From Meconema thalassinum (lineage: Eukaryota; Arthropoda; Insecta; Orthoptera; Tettigoniidae): DNA of 64,000 bases. Below are positions 48,060 to 58,995 of this stretch, one piece after another. Below the pieces are notes generated by a model, which had not been told where the DNA came from, did not search any database, and worked only from the letters and a program-made list of their open reading frames with translations. The position numbers and the translations under genes are program-made. The number at the start of each line of letters is the position of its first letter. The stretch's first letter is position 1. The DNA is taken from positions 190,778,813 through 190,842,812 of the forward strand of contig OX336397.1 in assembly GCA_946902985.2 (NCBI GenBank). The letters run 5' to 3'.

Positions 48060-48810
48060 CTACACCGTTTCACCGATCTGAACCAAAATTTGTATACATA
48101 CCCTTTGGAACCCGGCGAGTAACACTGTCTACTTTACATTTCGGAAAGACCACTCCATTCCCTGCATTTAGGCCCTTTTGCACAAATCTACACCGTTTCA
48201 CCGATCTGAACCAAAATTTGTATACTTCCCCTTTGGAACCCTGCGAGTAACACTGTCTTCATGAAATTTCCTACAGACCACCCTATTCCCTGCATTTAGG
48301 CCCTTTGGCACAAATCTACACCGTTTCACTGATCTGAACCAAATACCCTTTGGAACCCTGCGAATAACACTGTCTACATGAAATTTCGGACAGACCACTC
48401 CATTCCCTGCATTTAGGCCATTTGGCACAAATCTACACCGTTTCACCTATCTGAATCAAAATGTGTATACTTGCCCTTTGGAATCCTGCGAGTACCACTG
48501 TCTACATGAAATTTCGGACAGGCAACTCCATTTCCTGCATTTAGACCCTTTGGCACAAATCTACACCGTTTCTCCGATCTGAACCAAACTTTATGTATTT
48601 ACCCTTTGGAACTCGACGGGTAACAATGTCTACTTGAAATTCCGGACAGACCTTTCCATTCCCTGCATTTAAGCCCTTGGCACAAATCTAAACCGTTTCA
48701 CCTAATTACAACGAATTTTACATACCGTTTGAAACCCTGCTGGTAACAATGACCATTTGCTATTTTGGACAACCCTCTCCATTCTCTATATTTAGAATAA
48801 CAGACAAAAA
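48060..48810 (+). repeat. 128-bp tandem repeat, six copies
   Basis: CTACACCGTTTCACC-type starts occur near 48060, 48188, 48317, 48433, 48561 and 48688. Each unit has GAACC, CCCTTTGGAACCC, ACTGTCTAC, CCATTCCCTGCATTTAGGCC and GGCACAAAT. The fourth spacing is short because of a 12-bp deletion. The last unit is most diverged. Confidence 0.9.
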
Positions 48811-49544
48811 TAACTTGGGAAACACGTTTTAAGGCCTTGAGCCATTCATGTACGTAGTAGTGTAACTATGAATATCTTAGTAAGTCTATTGTTGACTGAC
48901 AAAACGGGCTGCATCACGTCGCCCCTACCCGTGTTCTGGAGCAGAATTGTGAACATAGTTGCATCTTGAGCTGCATGTGTTAACAATATGAGATCGCCAT
49001 CTGGGGTGGTGTATTAGTGTGTGTATTTGAAAATTAAGGATAGGATTGGGAAGGAGGCGGTCATGGTATTAATTTAGGAACCGTTTGTGGTAAACAATGT
49101 TTTTGAGATTGTCATTCTAGAGTTTGTGAGTTGTTTTGTTATTATAGGGAGAGTGTAACATTATGTTTCTTCCACTTAGATCAGCTTAGGCTGGGATAAC
49201 CACAAATACTCTGGAATTATCGAAATCCTTGTGTGTTGTTGTTGTTGCTTGATTACGAACGTACCAGTGAGGTTAGATCATGGAATGTGTATGCGGTTTC
49301 TCAAAAAAATGACCAAGAATGTAAGTGACCATTGCAGGATATTTAAAAAAAACAACACCAAAAAAGTTGCCACATAAGCCGACACATAAACTTTCATAAA
49401 ATTAGTCGTCGAATAAACCACCATCAAATACAAATAATGTGCCAGTTCTGAAGTAACATACATTATCATCCATAAAATATATAAATCCGACAAATAAGTG
49501 ACCACTGTAAGAAAGAAGTTGGTCTAGAAACGAAACTCTCCCTA
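48811..49544. other. Intron 4 spacer, no gene seen
   Basis: No recognisable gene or repeat. Confidence 0.4.
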
Positions 49545-49740
49545 CAATGCTCTGCATTAAGACCAACTTTGCTTTATGGAGTGAGGGCTTGGTAGATTCA
49601 CGATATCTCGGGGATAAGATATAACCTAAGAGGTTAATGAGTTCGGCTGTAGAGGGAAGGAGAAGCAGAGGTAGACCTAGGATGCCATGGTCAGAACAAT
49701 CCCAAAGTGTGAGGATTAGAAACAGAGGAAGCTCGTGGGA
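49545..49740 (+). pseudogene. LINE C-terminal fragment with internal deletion
   Basis: ALRPTLLYGVRAW (about 49552-49590) is a reverse transcriptase thumb motif. About 50 bp later another frame reads VEGRRSRGRPRMPWSEQ, a C-terminal motif normally much further along. The intervening part is deleted. It is followed directly by a SINE-like piece (49738-49800) related to 5651-5720. Confidence 0.6.
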
Positions 49741-49909
49741 TCCGAACCACAGGACATGGCATCACACTTCAAAAATCACACATGCATTGACTGGGAATCC
49801 CTTGTTTGTACGTATATAAATATATATTAAATTGATCTGATAACCTGTGTTATTGTGTATTTGTATTACAGTGCGTGTATTCGGAATTCAGAGTGATGAT
49901 TATGTAGGT

Positions 49910-50060
49910 GGCATGGCCTTAAGTTAGGAATCATCTCTACATTTACCTGGGGAAAAATGGTAATCTACTTCCAGGATACCTGAGATAGGAATCGAACTTT
50001 CACCTCTTCTCAGTTCTGCCTCACGAGGATGAGTGTACTCGGATCCAACCCTCAGATCAG
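49910..50060 (-). repeat. Probable SINE relic
   Basis: Minus strand AAAGTTCGATTCCTATC resembles a B box, and the plus-strand phrase TTTACCTGGGGAAAAATGGT matches the position of the SINE body tag near 20180. It is strongly diverged. Confidence 0.35.
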
Positions 50061-50149
50061 AATTTATCTGCTGGCTGGTGTTGGAATACTTGTGACAATG
50101 GAATTGGAGTGGGCATCTTGCTCATATGTTGAGTAACTGGTAGTCAATC

Positions 50150-50663
50150 GTTCCTAGGCGATTAGGAGGTGATGGACGGGGAGTTGTGAGTAGGTATGGT
50201 TCATACATGAGGACATTAACTGTTAGTCAATGGGGGAGTAGTTAATGTATTTAGAGTTAGGCAAGCCGTATGCGATTAGGAGGTGATAGACGGGGATGTG
50301 TGAGTAGAGATGTTCATACATGAGGACAGTAACTGGTAGTCAATGGGGGAGTAGTTAATGTATGTAGAGTTAAGAAAGCTCTAGGCGATTAGGAGGTGAT
50401 GGACCGGGAAGTGTGAGTAGGAATGGTTCATACTTGAGGCCAGTAACTAGTAGTCAATGGGGGGTAGTTAATTTATGTAGAGTTAGGAAAGCTCTAGGCG
50501 ATTAGAAGGTGTGAGTAGGGACGGTTCATATTTGAGGACAGTAACTGGTAGTCAATGGGGGAGTAGTTAATGTATTTAGAGTTAGGAAAGCTCTAGGCGA
50601 TTAGGAGGAGATGGACCGGGAAGTGTGAGTAGGAATGGTTCATACTTGAGGCCAGTAACTGCA
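50150..50663. repeat. 113-bp tandem repeat, about 4.5 copies
   Basis: GCGATTAGGAGGTGAT-type starts occur near 50160, 50274, 50387, 50500 and 50599. Each unit contains GTGAGTAGG, GGTTCATAC, AGTAACTGGTAGTCAATGGG and GGAGTAGTTAATGTAT. The fourth unit carries a deletion of about 14 bp. Confidence 0.9.
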
Positions 50664-51109
50664 TCCCATGAGCTCAGACAAGGTCACGGGGTGCCCACAC
50701 TCTAGCAGAGCTAACTCTTTTTGATAACTCGCGAGGTGAAGCGTGCTCTAGAATGATGGATGGGAAACCTATATGTTACAAATTTACAAGTCTTGGATGG
50801 AGATATGGTGTTGCGACTACTTCAAAAATGATGTGTAGATAACTTTGACTGGGTCATCTGTGACCCCTAGTCCAATCCTAGTTGGCTTAGAGTTTGCGTG
50901 GGAAGGGCAGAGTCTAAGCATTTTGGAGAGAGCATCCACTGCCCCGACAGATAATAGGTGGGGATCATTCAAAGCGGTCTTATTAATTGTAATATCCTGG
51001 CTGACAACAAGCGTCGTAAAGCAAACAGTAATGTAATATATTTAGGCACTATATTCAATTAATGTTCGAAACCAGCATGATGCAACCAATTTTGGAATAA
51101 TAGTTGTGT
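50664..51109. other. Intron 4 spacer, no gene seen
   Basis: Nothing recognised. Confidence 0.4.
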
Positions 51110-51186
51110 CGAGTTAGGATTTGAACCCTCGAATCCTCTGCAGGAAATTCGAACTTAAGTCGAACCCCGTATACTGCTCGGCCAAA
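51110..51186 (-). repeat. tRNA-like SINE head
   Basis: On the minus strand TGGCCGAGCAG (51174-51184) matches the A box and GGTTCAAATCC (51117-51127) the B box, about 47 bp apart, a spacing usual for polymerase III promoters. The sequence between does not fold into a convincing tRNA, so it is a SINE head and not a tRNA gene. Confidence 0.55.
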
Positions 51187-52229
51187 TAAAACCAGGAATC
51201 ACTATACACTTCGGGGATATGAACCTCCATATCAATGGAGTCCTGAGGGTTCCTGGAGCTTAGTAGCGCGGTTAGTACAGATGCTTGGAACGTATCGAGA
51301 GTGCAGTGGTGTGATACCAGTCAATACATTTAGTATCAGACGAGTATAGACCACAGCCGACTCATCAAAGAAATTCAGCATCGTGGTGGTAAGCGAGACG
51401 CTGTCTAAAAGGTAGGACGAACTACAGTAGAGCAGGTAGAACATTGGGGCCTGTATATTTTCTCAGGATGGTAGTGTGTGGGAAATAGTAGAGTCTATTT
51501 GTATAATTGTTAACTATGCGAGTTCTCTGATCTATAATATTCTGCAAGAAAGAAATTAGTCTATCCATGAAACTCTCTATACTATTGTGGTAGATATGTT
51601 TGTGCGTAGGCATGCATGTGTGTGAGTCGGAATTCAAGAACATTGAAAGAATCCATATACCTCAGATACTCTAATAATGTTGGGTTAGAAGAGTTCAACA
51701 GTCGACAGGGAAGATGATAAAGAGAAGCCCTGCATGCTTCCATATGGATTTGTGGTTTAAGAACTCTTAGGATCAAATACTTAGGTATAAATACACGGGA
51801 ATGATTGATTAGAAATTCAAACGAGTAGATGTTAAAGAATTCCATAACATATAAACATACCGTGCAAAGGCATGTGTTGGGGTTGAAAGTATACACAGAA
51901 AGGAGAGAGTACAATCATTGGTCTAGAGTAAAATGGTTTAAAACCTGTGTGGTTTTAGACAGCAATGGGAATGTTAATATCAAAGTGTTAGTTTTCATTA
52001 AATTCAGCTGGAGAGGGTAAGAGGAGCATAGGTAAGCCTATGAGTATAGGCATGGAGATTTATAGATATTAAAGTGGGAGGTTGAGATGTGATGAAAGTT
52101 TATGTGAAGTTGTGGTGTTTACGGCCGCTTGCCTCTTCTAACTCCAACCTCATCAGAGAATGTTTGTGGAATCTGATTGATTTGATGTGTTCTGTAGACT
52201 TTCGGTGATTTTAGGAAATTTGGTGATTT
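51187..52229. other. Intron 4 spacer, no gene seen
   Basis: Open frames on the minus strand (51232-51914) carry no domain. No repeat was recognised. Confidence 0.4.
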
Positions 52230-52580
52230 TTTATGATTTTGATTGGTCAGAGGACACTCGAATGGCATCTGGGTTGAAAGAGAATAAGAGATGAGCAAGG
52301 GAGATCAACAGACAGGGGCCTGGCGTAAGTAAGTGTAAGCAATGCTGGTCTTTGAGGAAAATCAGACAAATTGTGGTAAAATCTGTTTGGAATTTGAAAG
52401 AATTTAAGGTGGTGGTGGTGGGGATTGGGGGATAGAGTGTGAGGGAATGGGTCAGAGGTATCGTGTAGGTGGGACCGTCATCTTGGATGGGTCGCATGTG
52501 CACCCTGCCATCCTGGCCGGCGTTGCAAAAACTGGGATCGACCGCTTGGCTATCCTGTCTAGTGTTGTAACACCCATCAA
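52230..52580 (+). repeat. Unnamed dispersed repeat, copy 2
   Basis: It shares GAGATGAGC, AAGTAAGTG, AGCAATG.TGG, an AAAATCTGTTTGGAATTTGA-like stretch and a GGTGGTGG tract with 28740-29290 (minus) and 58120-58570. The part after 52470 (CATCTTGGATGGG, CGCTTGGCTATCCTGTC) resembles 57968-58015. Confidence 0.55.
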
Positions 52581-52788
52581 TAGATAATTAATATCATCAA
52601 TACACATTGTATAACAACAACAAAAACAACAACAACAAAAACGATGCACCGGGAAGGCGTTGTCCGATTGTAAGGAAATTACGAATGCAAGGACATTCGG
52701 ACCGAACATGCAACTGATTAAAGCTTCGTGTCCAATGAATGAATAGCTGGAGCTCACACACATCCGAAATGCGCATGCATCAGGTGTA

Positions 52789-54646
52789 TACAGGATGATT
52801 CACCTAAAACTTGCACTGTAAATATTTCTGAAATGGAAGGTGATATTGATATGCGGTTTTAACCTAAGAAATTGTAACCAAGGGCTCGTATTTGTAGCTG
52901 ATACACTGATATTTATAATTTTTAGAAAGTGGTTTTATTTACAACAATTACAATCTTTTAAATAGAACAATACCCATTGACATTAAAAAAATAAAAGTAG
53001 AACAAATTAGAATACCAATTGTGTTTTGTGCACGATTCTAGTGCAAGTAGTTTACGAGATATTGACTGTTATTCGAAAATTGTACGCACTAACAACCAAG
53101 TGCTTAGTGGCGAGGTTACGATGTTGTTATATTTGTTGAGGTTGTGGTTTGTGTACACTGAGTGCACTGCGACTTTCCAGTCAGTTATTGTGTGATACTT
53201 CAAGTAGTAGGACGTGCTTGCAGGATGAGATTTACCATTGCAGAAAAAGCCGACATGCTCATGGTTTATGGCGAATGTAGGAAGAATGCCGTTCGTTCTT
53301 GTACCGTGTACGCGGAAACATATCCCATTAGACGTCAACCATCTCGGCAATTATTTGTGAACCTTTTCAATCAATTACGTGAAAGTGGTAGTATAACGCC
53401 TAGAAAACGTAACAGAGACAAACAAGTGACTGGAGAAGAGGGAGAAATTAAAGTTCTGGCTGCTGTCGTAGTAGATCCACAAATTAGTTCCCGTGCAATT
53501 GCACATGGAAGCGGCATGAGTCAGGCAAGTGTACTACGCATTCTCCATCGTCATAAGTTCCATCCGTATCACATCTCTCTCCATCAAGTGCTGCATGGTA
53601 ATGATTTTGAGAATCGTGTCAACTTTTGTACATGGGCATTAAGACGTGATACTCCAGATTCGTCATGTATCTTGTTTACTGATGAAGCAACATTTTCTAA
53701 TCATGGCCAAGTCAATCTTAGAAACATCCACTATTGGTCTGTTGAAAATCCCCGTTGGCTGCGTCAAGTTGAACGACAGCGTCCATGAAGTGTAAACGTC
53801 TGGTGTGGAATAGTGAATCATCCCATCATAGGTCCCTTTTTCGTAGAAGGAACACTGAATTCGTGCAAGTACCTCAACCTCCAAACAGACCATCTTCCAC
53901 AGATGTTAGACGTTCCGCTTCCGACTAGGAGGAACCTGTGGTATCAACATGATGGCTGTCCGGCCCATAGTGCATGAATTACTACAGATTATCTTCACGG
54001 ATTGTTTCCAAATCGTTGGATTGGACGAAGGGGACCTGTACTTTGGCCGTCCCGTTCACCAGATTTGACTCCTTTAGACTTTTTTCTGTGGGGGAAGCTA
54101 AAAGATACTGTCTACAAGGACATACCATCTACACCAGATGATATGAAACGGCGTATTACTGCTGCCTGCGCTGAAATTTCCTCTGAAATGCTAGATTGTG
54201 TGCAGCAATCTTTACATACCAGACTGGAAGCTTGTATTGAGGCTGGTGGTCGTCATTTTGAACACAAACTTTGAGGGTACACTGTACTTGTCAGAAACCA
54301 CAGAATTACTTCATTCACATTTGTATTTCTTTAGTTTGTCCTAGGCATTGTCCCATTGTGTACAAATAACAATATCTCGTAAACTACTTGCACGAGAATC
54401 GTGCAAAAGACACCATTGGAATTCTAATGTGTTCTACTTTTATTTTTTTAATGTCAATGAGTATTGTTCCATTAAAAAAATTGAAATTGTTGTAAATAAA
54501 ACCACTTTCTAAAAATTATAAAAATCAGTGTATCAGCTACAAATACGAGCCCTTGGTTACAATTTCATTAGGTTAAAACCGCATATCAATATCACCTTCC
54601 ATTTCAGAAATATTTACAGTGAAAGTTTTAGGTGAATCACCCGGTA
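52789..54646 (+). mobile_element. Mariner-like transposon with long terminal inverted repeats
   Basis: The ends are TACAGGATGATTCACCTAAA and, as complement, TACCGGGTGATTCACCTAAA, flanked by TA on both sides (52787-52788, 54647-54648). The inverted repeats run for about 285 bp (52789 to about 53072; about 54361 to 54646), much longer than the 20-30 bp of classical mariners. They include CGAGCCCTTGGTTACAAT and CGTAAACTACTTGCACGA. The single transposase between them has two stop codons. The whole element is 1858 bp. Confidence 0.9.
53225..54274 (+). pseudogene. Mariner-type DDxD transposase, two nonsense codons
   Basis: One frame of 349 codons runs from MRFTIAEKADMLMVYGE to FEHKL and is broken only by TGA at 53786-53788 and TGA at 53978-53980. 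It has an N-terminal helix-turn-helix region, the first catalytic Asp in LFTDEATFSNHG (about residue 155), the second in WYQHDGCPAH and the third in SRSPDLTPLDFFLWG. There are 36 codons between the last two, and RWIGRRGP lies just before. This is the IS630/Tc1/mariner DDE fold, with the N-terminal domain often annotated DUF4817. Both stops are one C-to-T change from CGA (Arg), consistent with deamination at CpG. Otherwise the gene looks complete, so loss of function was recent. Confidence 0.9.
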
Positions 54647-54654
54647 TAAGGCGC

Positions 54655-55860
54655 GATTCTGAAGCGTATGCCCGAGGTAGCTGTTGCATTTGACTGCGAT
54701 ATCTGAACGTTGGCTGTAAGAATGCCACGCTGAAGGATTCGTGCTCATTACGATCAGATATCAGAGTTTGAAAGAGGTCGTGCGATCGGATTGAAAGAAG
54801 GTGGATGGTCGAATCGAGCTATCGCTGGACATTTGGGTCGAAGTTATGCGCCGATCAGACGATGCTGGCAAGCGTGGGTTAGCAACGGCAGGCATCAGCG
54901 TCAGGACGGCAGTGGTCAACTGAGGGCCACAACAGCATGGGCTGACAGAGCGATTGTCAGAACAGCTGTCACAGCACCGAAGTCATCGTTATCAACAATC
55001 CAGCATGTGACCCGCAAACATGTGTCCACCATGACCATCAACAGACGCCTGAGCGACAGGAATTTGCGCTCCTGCCACCCGTTACGCTGCTTACCACTCA
55101 CGCCTATTCACCGTCAAGTCAGATTACAGTGGTTCCGCTCTCGAGCAACGTGGAATCGCGCCGACTAGGAACATATAGTCTTGAGGGACGAGTCCTGTTT
55201 CCGTGCCCTGACGACAACCACAGACGAGTTTGGAGACGTCCAGGCCAGCGAGGGGATCCTGCCTTGACTATCACACGCCACACAGACCCACAACAGGGGG
55301 TGATGGTCTGGGGTGCCTTCTGCTCTGATAGCCGGACCCATCTCGTAGTCATCATGGCACACTGACAGCACAGAGGTACGTTGATGACATTCTACGGCCG
55401 GTTGTGTTACCGTTCCTTCAGCGACACCCAGGCCTTACTTTCCCACAGGATAATGCCTGGCCGCATACAGCACGTGTTGCTATGGACTGTCTTCAAGCTT
55501 ACCCTATCCTTCTTTGGTCCTGTTGGCCGGCTCGGTCGCCTGATGTCTCTCCCATAAAACACATTTGGTACGTCATGGGAAGGCGATTACGAACAACCCG
55601 GAGTGTCGCCGATTTAGCCCAACAGTTTATGCCCATTTGGCATGATATTCCGCAGGACATTATCCGGGAACTTTATCAGTCCATGCCACGTCGAGTGACA
55701 GCTTGCATCCAGGCCAGGGGTGGACCCACACATTATTGACGTCCTCACGTTGTAACGCTCTAACTTGCAATAAATCATTCGATTGTTTTTCTAAGTCTGT
55801 TCCTCACATCCTCCGATTTTTATCGCCATCGGGCAATTCTTTCCTAGTGCGTCGTATATT
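54655..55860 (+). mobile_element. Tc1-like transposon, inactive
   Basis: It lies directly after the mariner-like element. It holds a transposase reading frame (about 54740-55739) with paired-type helix-turn-helix and DDE regions. The limits are approximate because terminal inverted repeats were not identified. The mariner element may have jumped into its left end. The 3' side after the stop has an AATAAA-like signal (55769). Confidence 0.7.
54740..55739 (+). pseudogene. Tc1-like transposase, frameshifted, catalytic Glu lost
   Basis: It begins around FERGRAIGLKEGGWSNRAIA and GHLGRSYAPIRRCWQAW (DNA-binding helices). Next come TINRRLSDRNLRS and RLQWFRSRATWNRAD, then TAG at 55166 where Tc1 proteins have Trp. 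The first catalytic Asp is in LRDESCF; a frameshift follows near 55200, then VWRRPGQ and GVMVWGAF. A second frameshift is near 55365. The last frame reads VLPFLQRHPGLTFPQDNAWP with the second Asp, then ARSPDVSPIKHIWYVMG. The usual SPIEH Glu is Lys here (AAA). Three breaks plus a lost active-site residue make it dead. Confidence 0.85.
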
Positions 55861-55924
55861 AAATATTCAATAAATAAAGTTTGATTGATACATAAATAAA
55901 TATTAAATAATAGTAATAATAAAC

Positions 55925-57402
55925 TAAGGGGATACCGAGCCACCTATCTTACCAATGTTAAATTTGATTAATTCATGTTCCTTTCTCTCAGGATCTAATA
56001 AAGTTATGAAAATGAAATTTATGTCACATTTTATTCAAAACTTAATTGACATACTGAGGGAGCTTTTTTGTAACTGGAAGTATGGGGACTCAGATACACA
56101 TTTTTTTAAACAGTCAATTAATAGAATGATTTTTTTTTCAAAAAAAAAGAGCCAAATCTCAAACAGTTTTATATATATCATGAAATCCCTCCGTCAAAAT
56201 GTTAACCAATATGAGACAAATTCATGATGAAAATTACACCGCTCTGTGATAAATAGTCACCTAGGAAAAGTAACATATATTTGAAAAAATTGGAAACTGA
56301 GAAAACTTCACATAAAACTTTCCACACATGTTTTCATATTTCAGTGCATCCCTGCACCATATGAAGGAGAACCTGTATCATCCTGTGATTCAGACAGGTC
56401 TTCTAGCTTCCGTTCAGCCTTGTCCCTGGATTGCCTAGCTTTCTTCTGCACATCCTGAACCATTTTTTCTGCTTTCGTAGTCTTTTTCGGTACAACTCCT
56501 TCATGGCATTCACACAATTCCTCCCTATTTTCAGTCCTAACTCCTGTAATACCAGACATTTAACAATGTTTCCTTTATTATAATTGGCCACTGCATCAAG
56601 AACTCCACATCGTAGTGTTTTTATGCCCACAAAAGTGCCTTTAGGGATGCGAGACCATATTACGTTGTTTACCGATTCATTAGGATTTTGACTTTTTCCC
56701 ATGAAGACACTTCTCAAACAGCTGGGGGCTGGACAGATCTCTAAAAATGTGCTTCATTTCTTCCATTCATCACACACTTCTTCATAAATATCACTGCTTT
56801 AGGTTTCTTTGAAGCACTGTCAGAAGTTCCACTAACCTCAATGTCTTTGTTTACATTCGAGTCTCCACTTGGCTTCTCCTCAGTTGTGGTAAACACTAAC
56901 GTACAGCATTTTTGCTCTTTGGAATACCAATAGTCCTTCTTTTCTGTAAAACATGATTACTTCTAGGCATTTTGAATTCGAGTTACTGTATATTCACAGC
57001 TAATTAGCTCAAATCGCATCAAAAAATAATCAACTCTTAATTAGTAACCATGGAAATACATGTCATGGAATACACAAGGAATAAACAAAAGACAATCAAA
57101 ATTAGTGCAGTCTAGCCACCACAGAATTAAAAGATAAAGAAAGTACTCTTGATTGCAAAAGGTCCCTACATCCCAGACTTCATAATCGCGGAGTTATGGC
57201 AATGTAATTCAACTAGTTTTCGCAGCCATTACTGATGATTTTCTCATTGTTAGCGCAAGTTTAAATTAAAATTGTGGCAACTTTTAATAGTTAAACTATA
57301 ATGTATTATACATCATTTTAAGAGCAGACTTCAGAGATTCATAAAATATAAAAATATATAAAATGATATTTTTAACCATTTTAACAGTTCCGTATCCCCT
57401 TA
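55925..57402 (-). mobile_element. Internally deleted Mutator-like transposon
   Basis: The ends TAAGGGGATACCG (55925-55937) and CGTATCCCCTTA (57391-57402) are inverted repeats with one indel. The interior carries, on the minus strand, the start and the end of a transposase with the catalytic middle missing. Flanks are AAT-rich, so a target duplication could not be defined. The superfamily is inferred only from the protein pieces. Confidence 0.6.
56341..56970 (-). pseudogene. Mutator-like transposase remnant, N- and C-terminal pieces joined
   Basis: From ATG at 56970: MPRSNHVLQKRRTIGIPKSK, a basic start, then TAG. In another frame follows KPSGDSNVNKDIEVSGTSDS with ASKKPK. Near 56740 the C-terminal region begins: SSPQLFEKCLHGK, then after a frameshift SQNPNESVNNVIWSRIPKG, TFVGIKTLRCGVLDAVANY and LGLKIGRNCVNAMKELY. 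HGKxQNPNES...W.RIPK is a motif I associate with the C-terminus of a Mutator-like family in insects and Hydra (recalled, unverified). The central domain with its catalytic acids is absent, the junction being a deletion. Confidence 0.55.
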
Positions 57403-57404
57403 AA

Positions 57405-57955
57405 TAATAATAGTTTTAAATTAATAATGAATTCATAACATAATCAATAAATAATATTAAATATCAGAATAAATATTAAGTAAATAACAAGTTAATAAAA
57501 ATTAAATAATAATAATAATAGGCTAATTCCGAAAAATTTCATTTGTTCACGTTACATAGATGACCACAAACCTCTGACGTCTCGCAACAGGTTTGGTCTT
57601 ATTTGAAACGGTGACGTGAAATCCGCCACCTGAAATAGCTTGGCGTGTTAACTTTGGAGAGGTTAATTCTTGTTGAAAAAACGGCGTGAACTTAAGGCGA
57701 GCCACACATGCCACTTCCTGCATAGCCGTTATGATAAAGTGGACCTATACTTCGGATAATATTAATTTTAATAATTACAATTGATAATAAATATAAAATA
57801 ATAAAAAAACGATTAATAAATTAATACATAAATAAAAATTAAATAAAAATCGAAAATCAAAAAATATTAAATAAATGAAATAAAATAATAAATAAATGAA
57901 AATTAAATAATAAATATTAAATAATAAATTAATAAAAATGAAGTAAATAAATAAT
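57405..57955. repeat. AT-rich low-complexity tract, with a short unique island
   Basis: Runs of AATAAATATTAAATAA at 57405-57520 and 57765-57955 flank a normal-composition island at 57540-57760 without a recognised gene. Confidence 0.6.
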
Positions 57956-57959
57956 CAAT

Positions 57960-58570
57960 ATAATCAATAGGCGGCCATCTTGGATTTACCGCTCGGGCTA
58001 TCCTGTCGTAGGTGTCATGTTACATCACTCTGCGGAAACCGCTCCGAACCACACTAAGGGGGTAAATCGATAATCAATAAATAATAATAAATACATAAAT
58101 ATTAAATAATAAATATATCGACTAGTTGGAAGAGAATAGATCCTGACCAAAGGCGATCATCAGAGATGAGCCTAGCACAAGTAAGTGGATGCAATGGTGG
58201 ACTTGAGTGTTACATCTAATAAAATTTGGAAAAATCTGTTGAGATTATTGGGGAATTCTGGGCTTGGTGGGGGTGTGGAATGGTGGTAGGGTGTAGGGAA
58301 GGGGGTAAAAGGCCATCTAACATAACGTTTGAAAAGCCAGCCATAATGGAAGAGCCTCAAATGCATAAGCTCTCTACAAAATTCTTATTTTGCCTAAAGA
58401 TGTGGACAGGTTTTATTTTCGGGGGTATAGTCTTGTCCTATATATAGAGGGGATAGATCCCTTACGTTTTATTCTCCCACAACTCTCTCCGATTACTCGC
58501 TTGGGAGTCCGAACGACCTTGTCCCTGTAATGCGGGTTGCCTCTTCTGTTACCCCCTAGGATACGACGCC
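57960..58570 (+). repeat. Unnamed dispersed repeat, copy 3
   Basis: Contains GGCGGCCATCTTGG, GATGAGCCTAGCACAAGTAA, GTGGATGCAATGGTGGAC, GGAAAAATCTGTTGAG, a GGTGGGGGTGTGG tract, GTCCTATATATAGAGGGGAT and CGATTACTCGCTTGGGAGTC. The order matches copy 1 on the minus strand at 28740-29290. No coding content was recognised. Confidence 0.65.
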
Positions 58571-58995
58571 TCCCTTCATTGAAGAGTAGAAACGAACTCA
58601 GTTCCTAGTATTTAAGAAAAACTTGCAAATTATTGCAAATTGCTAAAAATGTATGATAACTTTTCACTTGTTAGTCTCTTGACCGTAAAGTTATTACTCC
58701 GTTACCCTTGATCATCTAACATAGCGTAATTAACTGCTTTTCAGTTGGTCAACACGATTGTACCGAAATTGATAAGGTTGTTATTCCCTGAGACAAATAA
58801 CATGATGCTAATATATTCCCCTGTGTGACTAGTTCCGATTATCATCATGCGGATTCACTTAGGCTTCTACATCTATGTCTAAGAACACAGAATATTATTT
58901 CAGGCTTATATTTATCTGAAATTGTGCTATTTGATTTTTGATATTATAATGCTAGTGGGTATTTTACTCGTACTAACATAAAAAATTATTTACAG
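58571..58995. other. End of intron 4
   Basis: AT-rich intronic sequence ending in the acceptor TTATTTACAG at 58995. No other feature seen. Confidence 0.6.

Noticed and set aside
51110..51186. tRNA gene on the minus strand
   Set aside because: A and B boxes are present but acceptor and anticodon stems do not pair. It is better explained as a SINE head.
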